NCBI GenBank assembly: GCA_021613535.1
Contig: CP075497.1
Location: 13,702,001 to 13,766,000, forward strand
Reading direction: 5' to 3'
Length of the DNA: 64,000 nucleotides
Source: Adineta vaga
Lineage: Eukaryota > Rotifera
Shown here: piece after piece, positions 39,401 through 47,420 of the stretch
Layout of the letters: each line of letters opens with the position of its first letter
How positions within the stretch are numbered: position 1 is the stretch's first letter
The notes under the pieces: model-generated
Database searches by the model: none
What the model was told of the DNA's origin: nothing
What the model saw: the letters and a program-made list of their open reading frames with translations, nothing else
Position numbers and translations under genes: made by a program

Positions 39401-42400
39401 TTTTTTAACTTCAACAGTACAACTAAGTTTCAGTTATATTTGTACCATTAATATCTATGACTTGTCGCCAACGTTCTGGTAAAGACAGGATCCCTCGTTC
39501 GTAGAAGTCCTTTGATTTTTGAACAGAGAAGTCGGCGATATCCATTTTCAGGTCGTTCTCGTCGTCGAATTTTTTCTCACGCAAATGATGAGAAAGAGAA
39601 CGAAACAAATGGTAGTCGGTTGGAGCAATGTCAGGAGAATAAAGTGGATGAGGAAAGGTAATCCATTCGAGATCCATTAATTTTTCACACGTCGATTTAG
39701 CAACATGGGGTCTGGCATTATCATGTAAATAATAAATTCGATCCTGGTTTCCCTTGAGTTTTTTGGCAACCCGGTCCAATTGTTGACAGTAGAGATCAAC
39801 CGTGATTGTACGATCATTTGGAAGAACTTCCCAATGAATAACTCTATTGACACCCCACCAAACGCTCAGCATCACCTTTTTGGGGTGTAGATCAGCCTTA
39901 GGCGTTGCTACATCTGTTTGACCAGGACTTAGCCACTGGCGTCTGTGCGTATGGTTAACATACTACACCCACTTCTCATCACCAGTGATAAGATTGCATA
40001 GCCATTGATAGTTGCGGTAAGATGTCATTAAATCCATACAAGCATCGACCCGGCATTGAAGCTGACGTGCTGATAATTCGTGGGGTATCCAAACTCCATA
40101 TTTCAATGTCTTGCCTAATTCTTTCAAATGTTTTTCCACAGCAGTATGAGAGCACCCAAGCTGCTCTGTTAAACACCGTGAAGTCAATCGAGGATCTTGT
40201 TCGATAAGCTGATTTAAAAGATTCACATCCACTTCCATTGGTCTACCAGATCGAGGTAAATCGTCGAGTTCTAAGTTACCATTCATGAACCGATTGAACC
40301 AATGTTGTGCCGTACGAATAGAGAGTACATCCTTGCCGATCGTGCTGCATACGTTGTTGGCTGCTTCCATTGCTTTATGACCCAGGCGAAATTCATGAAG
40401 TAAAAGCACTCGAATCTCTCTACGAGAAAGATTCATTTTCAGTTCGAGATCAGTGTCCATATCGATGACTTTATTATTATTCGAGAGATAGTCGCACTCC
40501 CTTTATATATCTCTAGTATGGAAACTTCTAGAACTTTCTTGAATGTTTTAGAAAATTTTCAAAAAAACGCAAGAACTTTGTTGCCAACCGAACAGTATCT
40601 CAATGATATCCTATTTCGGAATTCTTCTATCCCGTTTTAAATATAAACAGATGGTAATCCTGCTTTCCACTCTAAGATTATTGGATGACTTTCCTCCTGT
40701 ACTTTCTGACTAAAATGAATCAGAATCATTACCTTCGTTGATCACATTCGATTGACGATTAAACACCGCATCGTTGATTTCATTTCTTTCCTCTGGTAGA
40801 ATAATCTCATATGTCGATATTCGAACATCAGATTCATTCTGCATCTTTGTTCTCTCTTCGGCACCAAACAACTGTTCAAATACATATTGAAATCGTACAC
40901 TCATTTCTCTAACTGTTCTCTCATCAAATAGATCAGATGACGCAATGAATGCACACGATAACTCAACATTGTTCGATGTTGTTGTTGAGTTATAAAGGAA
41001 ATGCAGTGAGAAATCAAACTTAGCCACTTGATCTGATCGTTCCAATGACACTTCTTCCAGTCGTGCTTCGTCCAAACGCAGTTCGTTGTGATCAGATGAA
41101 ACAGTGATAAAATCAAACATTGTCTCAACAAGTGAAACATTCGACTGATTGAGATGATGAAGATCAACAAGCAGATGCTGAAGTGGATAATGAGAATGTG
41201 GCAGAATCGATAGACATTTCTGCTGAACATAGTGAACAAGTTCATCGAAGGAACAGCGAGGATCAAGTTGCAGACGATGAGGTAGCGTCGAAACAAACAT
41301 ACCAATCAAATGTTGTAGTTCAGATCGATATCGATTTGCATTGATTGTTGCAACACACAGATCTGTTTCAAAAGGAGACAATCGAAATAGAAAAAGGTAG
41401 AATGTAGCTAAAGCAAGCTGAAAGAGTGTGAGATGATGTTTGGATGCATAGTTGACAAATGCTGTGCATAGTTGTGGATCAAATTTCATCGACATACATG
41501 CTGCTGAGCCAGATCGCTCACTTATGCTTGATGATGAACGTTGTCGATCGACAGATAACAACAGAGGATGATGATGATGAAAAGTGAAATCTTGCAATTG
41601 CGATAACCAGAACTGTTGAGATGCAGTCAAATCGATGAGACGTTCGTGAACTGAATAATCAATGTATTGAAATGCTTCATTATCATCACTGAGAGGTGGT
41701 GGAGAAGAACTGATTGTTGAATAAGCAAGAGAGAGATCACGAATGAACGGTGATGTCGAGGCGCCATCAAAGAATGCATGATGAACAGTGAACAAAACCA
41801 GATCGCCATTGCTAAAAGTGCTAGTTGATGGACGAGAACGAAGAACATGACAGTTAATCACATGTCCATTCGACAAATCAAACAGATTCAGTTGATTGAT
41901 GATTTTCTTAACAGTTTCGCTTGTTGAACAATCATTATCTTTTAGATCAATGATAGAAAATGTAGATGGTTTGATATTGGAACAATCTTGTAGAAGAACT
42001 CCGTGAATATCGAGATAAAGTGCAGTTCGAAGAATATGATGTTTTGCAATGACACGTTGAAATGCTTGTTGAAGTCGTGAGAATGATGCGTGATGCTGAT
42101 GATTGAGCGATGCGAAACGATACAACAGAGGAACAACATACATATTGTGATTGTTTGTTGGTGATGAAAAACGGATGTGATCATCCAAGAAGATGCGTTC
42201 TTGTGCAAAGGATGCTCGAGCTAGAAGAAAAGCGAACATGTGTTGATAGACTATGTGAGAGGCTCGTGTGTGTCTTACCTTGTGTCAGATGAAGTGAAAA
42301 CCAAGTGGAATCATCTGTTGTGTGTGACATGTCGAGATTCTGTTGAATGACCTGAGCATGATGAAAAATAGTTGGGTTTTGAAAAAGATCGGTGATAGAA

Positions 42401-45400
42401 AATGATGAAGTTGAATGAAAATGAAATTCGGTTTTATATCGATGAAAGAGTTGTATCATCAGAAGAGAATGAGCACCGACTGAGAACAGATTGGTATGGA
42501 GGGAGATGTTTTCCTGGTGAAACAAATCACAACAGATGCGATGAATGGCGATCTCAGTGCTAGTAGTCGGTAATTGTAGTTCACTATCACTATGAATTTG
42601 TATAGGAGAAAGATGAGAAGAAGGAAGACTTTTTCGATCAATTTTGCCGTTCGCATTCAATGGAAATCTGTCAAGAATAATGAATATCGACGGAATCATA
42701 TGTGGTGGAAGATGTGATTGACAATGATCACGAAGTTGTTGTTCATTCACAGATGAACTTTGGACATATGCAATCAGATAATCATCGTGCCATTTCATCA
42801 CAACACAAGCTGAGATCGACGAAATGAAGAAAAGACATTGTTCGATTTCACCCAGTTCAATACGTTGACCATGCACTTTCACTTGATGATCTTTTCGTCC
42901 TCGGTAATGAAGAAGACCATTGCCATCCATATGAACGAGATCTCCTGTTCGATAGAACAACTCATCATCCACATAAATCAGTGCTTTTGCACTCAGATCA
43001 TCACGATGAAGATAGCCAGCGAAGACACCAGCACCACCAACGAACAATTCACCTTCTTCATTCACAATGACTGATTGATGGAATTCATCGAATACCAAAC
43101 ATTGATATTGAGGAAGTGGTGAACCAATGGGAACAGTAGTGTAGTCTGTTATTATGCTCACGGTAAACCATGTGCATGTGATAGTTGTTTCTGCTGGACC
43201 ATACGGGTTGTATATGTCATGGACTTGCTTTTCGAATTTTCTTAGAATGTCAATTAGTTTAATAGAAAAGGCTTCACCTACGAAAAGAAAATATGATCAC
43301 ATATGCAAAACAGTCGTTCAGGTATCTTCACTTACCACCACTCAACAATGAGCGTAGATGAAATGAAACGTCGTTTCTTTTGGCGTACTCATCAACATAC
43401 TTGAAGAAATCAAACAGTAAACTTGGCACTGAGTTCATAAAAGTGATTTGTTTTTCTTGCAAGATTGTCCTTAAGTAATCAAAATCGAGTGCACCATGTG
43501 GATGAAGCATGGCCAACATTCCTCCAATCATGAGAATGCCAAGAATTTCTTGAACATGAGTGTCGAACGAACACCGTGCCATTTGTATAACAATATCATT
43601 CCCATTCAATAAATAGGTGCTAGTCAGCGATTGAATATAGTTAACGAAATTCCGTTGACGAACTTGAGCCTAAATACCAAATAATCATACTACCATACTC
43701 ATAAAAACAAAGAAAAATAACCAACCGCTTTAGGTATTCCAGTTGATCCACTTGTAAAGATGATGTAGGCGATGTTCTCTGATGAGATCGTCACATTCGA
43801 TAGTTTGTGAACACCAATATCATCTTTGCTGGAATAGTCATTCGTCAAGATCTCATCAATATTCACAGACAGTTCACCACTCTCGATGTCAACAAACTTG
43901 TCTGATGTCAGCCAATGAACAAGAACAAGTCGACTGTGTGTTTGTTTAACAAGTGATTGCAAACGATGCTGAGGATCTCGAGGTGACAACGGACAGTATA
44001 CACCGCCTACCATTTCGATCGCCATCATACCAATCACCTACAAATCAATCACATCCTTTTTCTTCGATCCACTCTCCGATATCACAATCACTCACCATTG
44101 TCATACTTCTTTCCACACATTGACAAATAATATCACCCACCACAATACACTTCTCTTCAACAAAATGTAATGACACCATCTGAACAGAATGCAACAACTC
44201 TGCATATGTCAACGATTGTTCATCGAGTTCAACTGCCACTTTCTGTGGATGTGTCATGACTCGTTCGATGAATGCATGAGGAATGCATTGATGAGTGGGG
44301 AAGCTATCGACGACATCGTAAGGTGTTGTTGTTGTTATTGTTGAAGTTTGTGTGTTGTTGAGTGAATGAAAAAGTAGCTGTTCGTGAGGCATAATCAACG
44401 ATGATTGAGAAATGGATATGTCTGCTAGGTGATGATCATCGGAAGATGACGACAACAACAATTGATCTAACATGAAGTGAAATCGTTGTGACATGGTTTG
44501 AATCGTTTCACAAGTGAATAAGTCAAGTGATGCATTGATTGTACACGAGAGTTGATCTGTCAATGGATCATGCATGAAACTAGCTGTGAAATCGACTTCA
44601 TTTTCGCCCAGTCCAAGTGAAGAAGATCTTAACAAAAGTCGACTATCACCAATCATTGCATCGTCTCGATAGTTCTTTTCGATGGATGAAGTGATAAACT
44701 CAAATGAGGTGTCGAGAAACGAAGGATGTGAAAGATGAGGATGTTGATTGAGAATGTGTTGAAGTGGATAATAGGAGTATTTCAATGAGTTTGTTGCTCT
44801 TTCACATACGTGATGGATAAGTTGAGTCAATGACCAATGAACATCTAGTTGACATCGAAGTGGAATAGCATTGGCGAACAGTCCGATGGTCGAATCGAAT
44901 TCATGTCGATATCGACCATGAATATTCATTCCAATGCAGAGATCGTGTTGTCCATTGGTGATTTTGAAGAGGAAAAGAAAATAGAATGAAAGAATGAGAT
45001 GTTCAAGCGAGATTTGATTTGTTGATGCATAGATGAGAAGTTGATGGGAGAGATGTGAGTCGAAATCAAAAGTGAGAGATGTTCCACGACCACTTCGATG
45101 TTCATTGGAAAGGCGATGTCGATCGTAGGGCAATGCCAGTGGTTGATGAAGTTGACAATGATGAAGTGTGTCAAGCCAAAAGAGACTTGCTGCATCGATT
45201 AGTATTTGTTGTTCTATGTTAGATAAGTGATGTAAAGTGTTAGGTTTTGATGTGAGAGAATTTGCACTCTCGTAATGGAATCTTTCAATAAACTTCTCTT
45301 CTTCTGGAAGCATAAGAGAAAGGTTTTCTATAAAATTATTTGTATTTGCAAATAATTGGAACAGAATGTGCTGAAATCGTTGAGTGAGTAAATCAATACT

Positions 45401-46774
45401 TGCTTGATTTGAAGCAATATCTGCTGAACAATTGAAAAAACATTCCAGATATTTTTTATGATGATCATGAATGATAGTAAGATTAATATCATATAATGAA
45501 ATTTGAGTGTCATGAATTCTGTCTTTATCTAAATAAGTACTTGCAATGCAATCTTCACCAATTGCAATTTCTGTGGCATTTTTTGATGTTATCGATGATA
45601 ATAATGATTCAAAGTGAAATCCAATTGAAGGTAACATATGAGATTGATTTTTAGTTTGTGATTTAATAATTTCTTGATATGGTAATGATGAATATTGGAG
45701 AATATCATTATTTAATTGATGAACTTGTTGTACAATATCATCAAATGATTGTTTCGGTTTAATTTTGATCCGATATGGTAAAGTATTAACGAACATTCCC
45801 ATAATCTGATCCATTTGTTGGTCGAATCGATTAGCAACATCAATTGCGATACAAAAATCGTTTTGATTAGGATTTAGTTGAAATAGAAATATATAATAAC
45901 AAGCAAGAATTAATGAAAACATGGTTATACTATTTGTTGATGAACAGAACATTATTTGATCTACAATATTTTGATCTAGAATTAGTTTTGATGAATAACC
46001 ATGACCAGATCGAAGTTGCTTATTTCGAAAAGATCCCATTTGTAATGTTTGATTCCAGTTATATTCGTTCAATAGATTTGACCAAAACCTTCGTGCTTGA
46101 TTCATTGGAGAATTTGGATTTTGATCTCCTAATAATTGTTGTTCATATAATGCTATATCGATATATTGTATTGAAGATAATATTGACTTTTCCAAATGAT
46201 TTGACCAACATATTTGTTCAAATCTTTCCATAAATAGTTTGATTGAACTCAGATCACCTGCAATATGATGAAAAACAAAAACAATGAGGTCATTTTCTTC
46301 TAAGAACTCTGTATGTTTTCGTTGGATTAGATGATATCGAAAGACGCGACCTTTTTCAACATCAAAATGTTTTTCCATTGATTCCTTGGTTAATATTTGG
46401 TCGATCTGATCTAATGTGGAAATGTTATAGGAATGTTGAAACGAATAGATTTCATTTGTCAATGGTTCAATTCTCTGCTCAATCGCATTTGTTCTTGAAT
46501 TAAAACGAACAGAAGTTCGAAGTATTGGAGTTTGTTCAAGCAGTAAAAGAATTGATGAATGAAGACATTCAATTCTCACTGATCCATATTGGATTTCTAG
46601 TGGAAATAACATATTGTAAATCGAGACATCCGAATTATGAAAGTAAAGAGATTCATGCATATAAATCCGTTGTTGAGCGTATGATGCGATACTTTCAGTA
46701 AGACCTGAGGGTACGATTTGTTGTTTTGGATTATTATTAGCTGATTCAAGTTTTTGTTTTAACACTGACGACAT
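6680..46774 (-). CDS. giant multimodular NRPS, 29 exons, about 8525 aa
   Basis: Exons, 5' to 3': 46774-44096, 44037-43726, 43669-43336, 43277-42279, 42220-40733, 36995-36393, 36331-35226, 35167-34856, 34799-34466, 34407-33412, 33349-31892, 29034-28471, 28406-27319, 27243-26944, 26887-26560, 26500-25502, 25442-23958, 21770-21168, 21106-19999, 19940-19629, 19572-19239, 19180-18182, 18124-16625, 12313-11714, 11652-10535, 10476-10165, 10108-9778, 9718-7011, 6949-6680. All introns are GT-AG; 24 are 56-75 nt and four are 2.2-4.3 kb. Every junction keeps frame, except that exon 19 carries a 2-nt insertion at 20313-20316. Units 2-5 start at a 3' splice site without their own convincing ATG, and units 1-4 end at a 5' splice site without a stop, so they are read as one gene. 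Order: C-(partial C)-A-T-C / C-A-T-C / C-A-T-C / C-A-T-C / C-A-T-terminal membrane domain. It would build a peptide, probably acylated, on carrier thioesters. The alternative is several tandem genes with hidden first exons. Confidence 0.8.
11731..11790 (-). repeat. coding trinucleotide array, unit 5
   Basis: Runs of three different trinucleotides encode Ala5-Asp9-Thr6 inside the C domain, just before LRYLD. Compare Ala7-Asp8-Thr6 in units 2 and 4; exon length (600 versus 603 nt) fits the one-codon difference. Confidence 0.9.
13005..13062. repeat. inverted repeat, 13-bp stem
   Basis: CACCAAACTGTTC at 13005-13017 is perfectly complementary to GAACAGTTTGGTG at 13050-13062, with a 32-nt loop. 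Possible hairpin in intron RNA or the end of an old element. No function is assigned. Confidence 0.6.
15130..16050. repeat. degenerate tandem-repeat field
   Basis: Many imperfect copies of a roughly 50-60-nt unit with recurring words such as TTCGAAACTATCA, ATGGTTTCGTA and GTGGTTCAGT follow one another, with some in inverted sense. Similar words recur near 16360-16480. It looks like a decayed minisatellite; period and copy number are by eye only. Confidence 0.55.
16625..21770 (-). CDS. NRPS unit 4 (exons 18-23): C-A-T-C, with a 2-nt frameshift
   Basis: The first C domain has HHAMFDF and the Ala7/Asp8/Thr6 insert. Exon 19 is 1108 nt against 1106 in unit 2: a duplicated GA at 20313-20316 breaks the frame just after SSSNGTHL, giving an early stop. 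Downstream the frame is again clean through the A domain (about 20200-18540) with pocket D-I-Q-H-W-G-L-I-G. The T domain (SVGAHSLL) is nearly identical to that of unit 1. The closing C domain has HHAFFDG. Either the whole NRPS is truncated here, the exon is bypassed, or the extra GA is an assembly error in near-identical repeats. An in-frame ATG at 21849 upstream of the unit lies in intron sequence and is not favoured as a start. Confidence 0.8.
21186..21247 (-). repeat. coding trinucleotide array, unit 4
   Basis: Three abutting trinucleotide runs encode Ala7-Asp8-Thr6 in the first C domain of unit 4. Likely a surface loop between the N-lobe and the hinge. Confidence 0.9.
21771..23957 (-). 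other. 2.2-kb intron 17 between NRPS units 3 and 4
   Basis: Donor GTATGT after IIEN, acceptor ATAG before CACCAGCA, phase 1. It has no coding signal and contains one copy of a dispersed repeat at about 22676-23572. Confidence 0.7.
22676..23572. repeat. dispersed repeat, copy A
   Basis: Bounded by TATATA-rich ends; it begins CTAGCGGGCGCTCCCGATGG and ends in a run of AAAC units then TTCTTCTTTATATATA. The right two-thirds match a second copy at about 38640-39152 in intron 5 in the same orientation, with many substitutions. No protein is encoded. Unclassified non-autonomous element; a Helitron-like or other short element is possible. Confidence 0.55.
23958..29034 (-). CDS. NRPS unit 3 (exons 12-17): C-A-T-C, divergent copy
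   Basis: Same layout and intron positions as the other units but clearly diverged in sequence, so it is an older duplicate not recently converted. The first C domain has HHALFDF, again with Phe in place of Gly, and lacks the Ala/Asp/Thr insert of its relatives. The A domain has FTSGSTGTSKA, YRTGDL and NGKIDRNLLP. Pocket residues by alignment are D-A-C-Q-C-V-F-V-G, unlike any other unit, which suggests a different amino acid. T domain: SMGGHSLI. The closing exon (25442-23958) is a C domain with HHSAFDG. Intron 13 (75 nt) is the longest of the short introns. Confidence 0.85.
29035..31891 (-). other. 2.9-kb intron 11 between NRPS units 2 and 3
   Basis: Donor GTAAGG after VMHE, acceptor TATAG before CTCCGGCA, phase 1. 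No gene is seen. It contains a foldback-like inverted-repeat element at about 29622-30830. Confidence 0.7.
29622..30830. mobile_element. foldback-like element with long imperfect inverted repeats
   Basis: About 29622-29800 is the reverse complement, with substitutions, of about 30598-30830. Shared text includes TGTATTAAGCTTTAA, CCTTCTTTATATACAAT and GAAAAGAATGCTCTATCT. The right arm carries about 50 extra nt. The spacer of about 800 bp has no recognisable transposase. It is probably a non-autonomous DNA element; the family is unknown. Confidence 0.65.
31892..36995 (-). CDS. NRPS unit 2 (exons 6-11): C-A-T-C
   Basis: Exon 6 opens APASYAQARIWLDE and carries a C domain with HHAMFDF (Gly of HHxxxDG replaced by Phe). 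A phase-1 intron splits Tyr of LDYAVIEQQM. The A domain (about 35430-33760) is almost identical in DNA to that of unit 1, including its three introns and pocket (D-T-Q-N-L-G-P-I-T), so both should load the same amino acid. The T domain is different from unit 1 and has SIGGHSLL. The final exon (33349-31892) is a C domain with HHAVIDG. An Ala7/Asp8/Thr6 low-complexity insert lies in the first C domain. The unit joins unit 1 across a 3.7-kb intron and unit 3 across a 2.9-kb intron, both phase 1. Confidence 0.85.
36411..36472 (-). repeat. coding trinucleotide array, unit 2
   Basis: Same Ala7-Asp8-Thr6 array as unit 4, at the same place in the first C domain. Unit 3 lacks it. Confidence 0.9.
38640..39152. 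repeat. dispersed repeat, copy B
   Basis: Diverged copy of the repeat in intron 17: it shares GAGTGTCTTA, TCATCCACCTTCCAT-like text, ACCATCTGA, and the ending of AAAC units then GTTCTTCTTTATATATA. Non-coding. Confidence 0.55.
39352..40591 (-). mobile_element. mariner transposon (DD34D) in an NRPS intron
   Basis: About 1240 bp with terminal inverted repeats of about 30 nt: TTAGGTTGGCAACAAAGTTT at the left and a close match in reverse at 40560-40591 (GGTTGGCAACAAAG core). The left flank is TA, and the right flank looks mutated from TA. It carries one transposase frame on the minus strand. It sits wholly inside intron 5, so it need not harm the host gene. Confidence 0.9.
39423..40460 (-). pseudogene. 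mariner transposase with one in-frame stop
   Basis: About 345 codons read MDTDLELKMNLSRREIRVLL and continue through the HTH segment (TAQHWFNRFMNGN, then DLPRSGRP), the first catalytic Asp in TGDEKW, the second in HDNARPH and the third in YSPDIAPTDYHLF. Second and third are 34 residues apart, the mariner DD34D signature. A TAG at about 39963-39965 interrupts the frame just after GDEKWV, where relatives usually have Leu. Otherwise the frame is open, so the copy is young but apparently inactive. Confidence 0.9.
40733..46774 (-). CDS. NRPS unit 1 (exons 1-5): starter C, partial C, A, T, C
   Basis: Starts at ATG 46774 (MSSVLKQKLESANN), 263 bp past the PKS stop. A full condensation domain follows (about 46690-45300, active motif HHIAGDL at residues 169-175). 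It is fused directly to only the C-terminal lobe of a second C domain (from IEQQILIDAASLFWLD, about 45230), which has no HHxxxDG. The A domain (about 44290-42640) has TSGSTGIPKA, YRTGDL and NGKIDRKSLP. Pocket residues read by alignment to PheA are D-T-Q-N-L-G-P-I-T plus the invariant Lys. The T domain has SVGAHSLL (Ser present, usual Gly changed to Ala). The last exon is a complete C domain with HHAFFDG. As the first C domain follows the PKS, it probably joins the polyketide acyl chain to the first amino acid (inference). Confidence 0.8.
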
Positions 46775-47037
46775 TTTGTAAACGTGAACGAATCGAATAG
46801 AATGGAAATGAAACTGATTACAATCTAGAAATTAAAGAAAACTAAAAGGCAGATTATTTGAATGGAATGATAATGATTAATCTGTTCTACAGTTCATTGT
46901 TAAGTGGTATAGAAATGAATTAGAAGAAGTTTATTTGAAATATTCAATCAATGAAATCAATAATCGTACAAATATTTATGAATCAAGTTGAGCATAACAA
47001 GACAAAAGTTTGATTATTTTCATTTGATAATTCCAAA
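46775..47037 (-). other. PKS-NRPS intergenic gap
   Basis: 263 bp between the PKS stop and the NRPS start, both on the minus strand. It holds a candidate poly(A) signal and must also hold the NRPS promoter unless the two are co-transcribed. No domain coding is seen. Confidence 0.6.
46930..46935 (-). promoter_or_regulatory. candidate AATAAA polyadenylation signal of the PKS
   Basis: AATAAA on the minus strand about 103 nt after the PKS stop. It supports a PKS transcript separate from the NRPS, though the hexamer is frequent in AT-rich DNA. Confidence 0.4.
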
Positions 47038-47420
47038 CTAATGAACATATTCAATGCTATTAATCATTGAACAATGACGTAATTCTTCAATAATTGCACG
47101 TGCAATTAGTTCCTCTTGCGGATGATGACTTGTTACAAATCGATAAGTTCCTCTTGGTTGAATTCGACGAATTTGTAAAATGATTTCTTGAATAGAAGTT
47201 GAACTGATTTGAATTGAGAATGTTAGAGGTATTTGTATCATATAAATAGCAATTGATTCAAGATCATTATGTTTTGTTGATAATCTATTCATTAATAAAT
47301 CGGTAGAATGGAATTGTTTTGTAATATAAAAATAAATTAAACTATTACAATCGATTGGATGTTGGAGACAAAGAATATCTTCGATTCCTGTATACTTTGA
47401 ATTATCGAACGACTGCGTTT
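47038..47420 (-). other. degenerate C-terminal thioesterase of the PKS
   Basis: After the ACP and a linker, LCLQHPIDCNSLIYFY and IRRIQPRGTYRF match the start of a FAS/PKS thioesterase (HPIEG and VQPEGPYR regions). Where G-x-S-x-G with the nucleophile should follow, the sequence reads TSHHPQEE. The protein ends about 30 residues later, before the Asp and His of the triad. It cannot be catalytic as read, so the PKS probably does not release its own product. Confidence 0.75.

Larger units (their letters stand above)
36996..40732 (-). other. 3.7-kb intron 5 between NRPS units 1 and 2
   Basis: Donor GTAATG after VINE, acceptor CTATAG before CACCAGCA, phase 1. It contains a mariner element at 39352-40591 and a dispersed repeat at about 38640-39152. 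The rest, about 37000-38600, has only short open frames with no recognised family. Confidence 0.7.

Noticed and set aside
40733-42220. Post-T C-like domains as epimerisation domains
   Set aside because: They keep C-type text (IGMFVSTLP region, HHxxxDG) and I saw no epimerase-specific motif. Not excluded without a phylogeny.
46775-47037. PKS and NRPS as one fused gene
   Set aside because: There is a clear PKS stop, a poly(A)-like signal and an ATG with an NRPS-like N-terminus. No splice pair joining the two in frame was evident.
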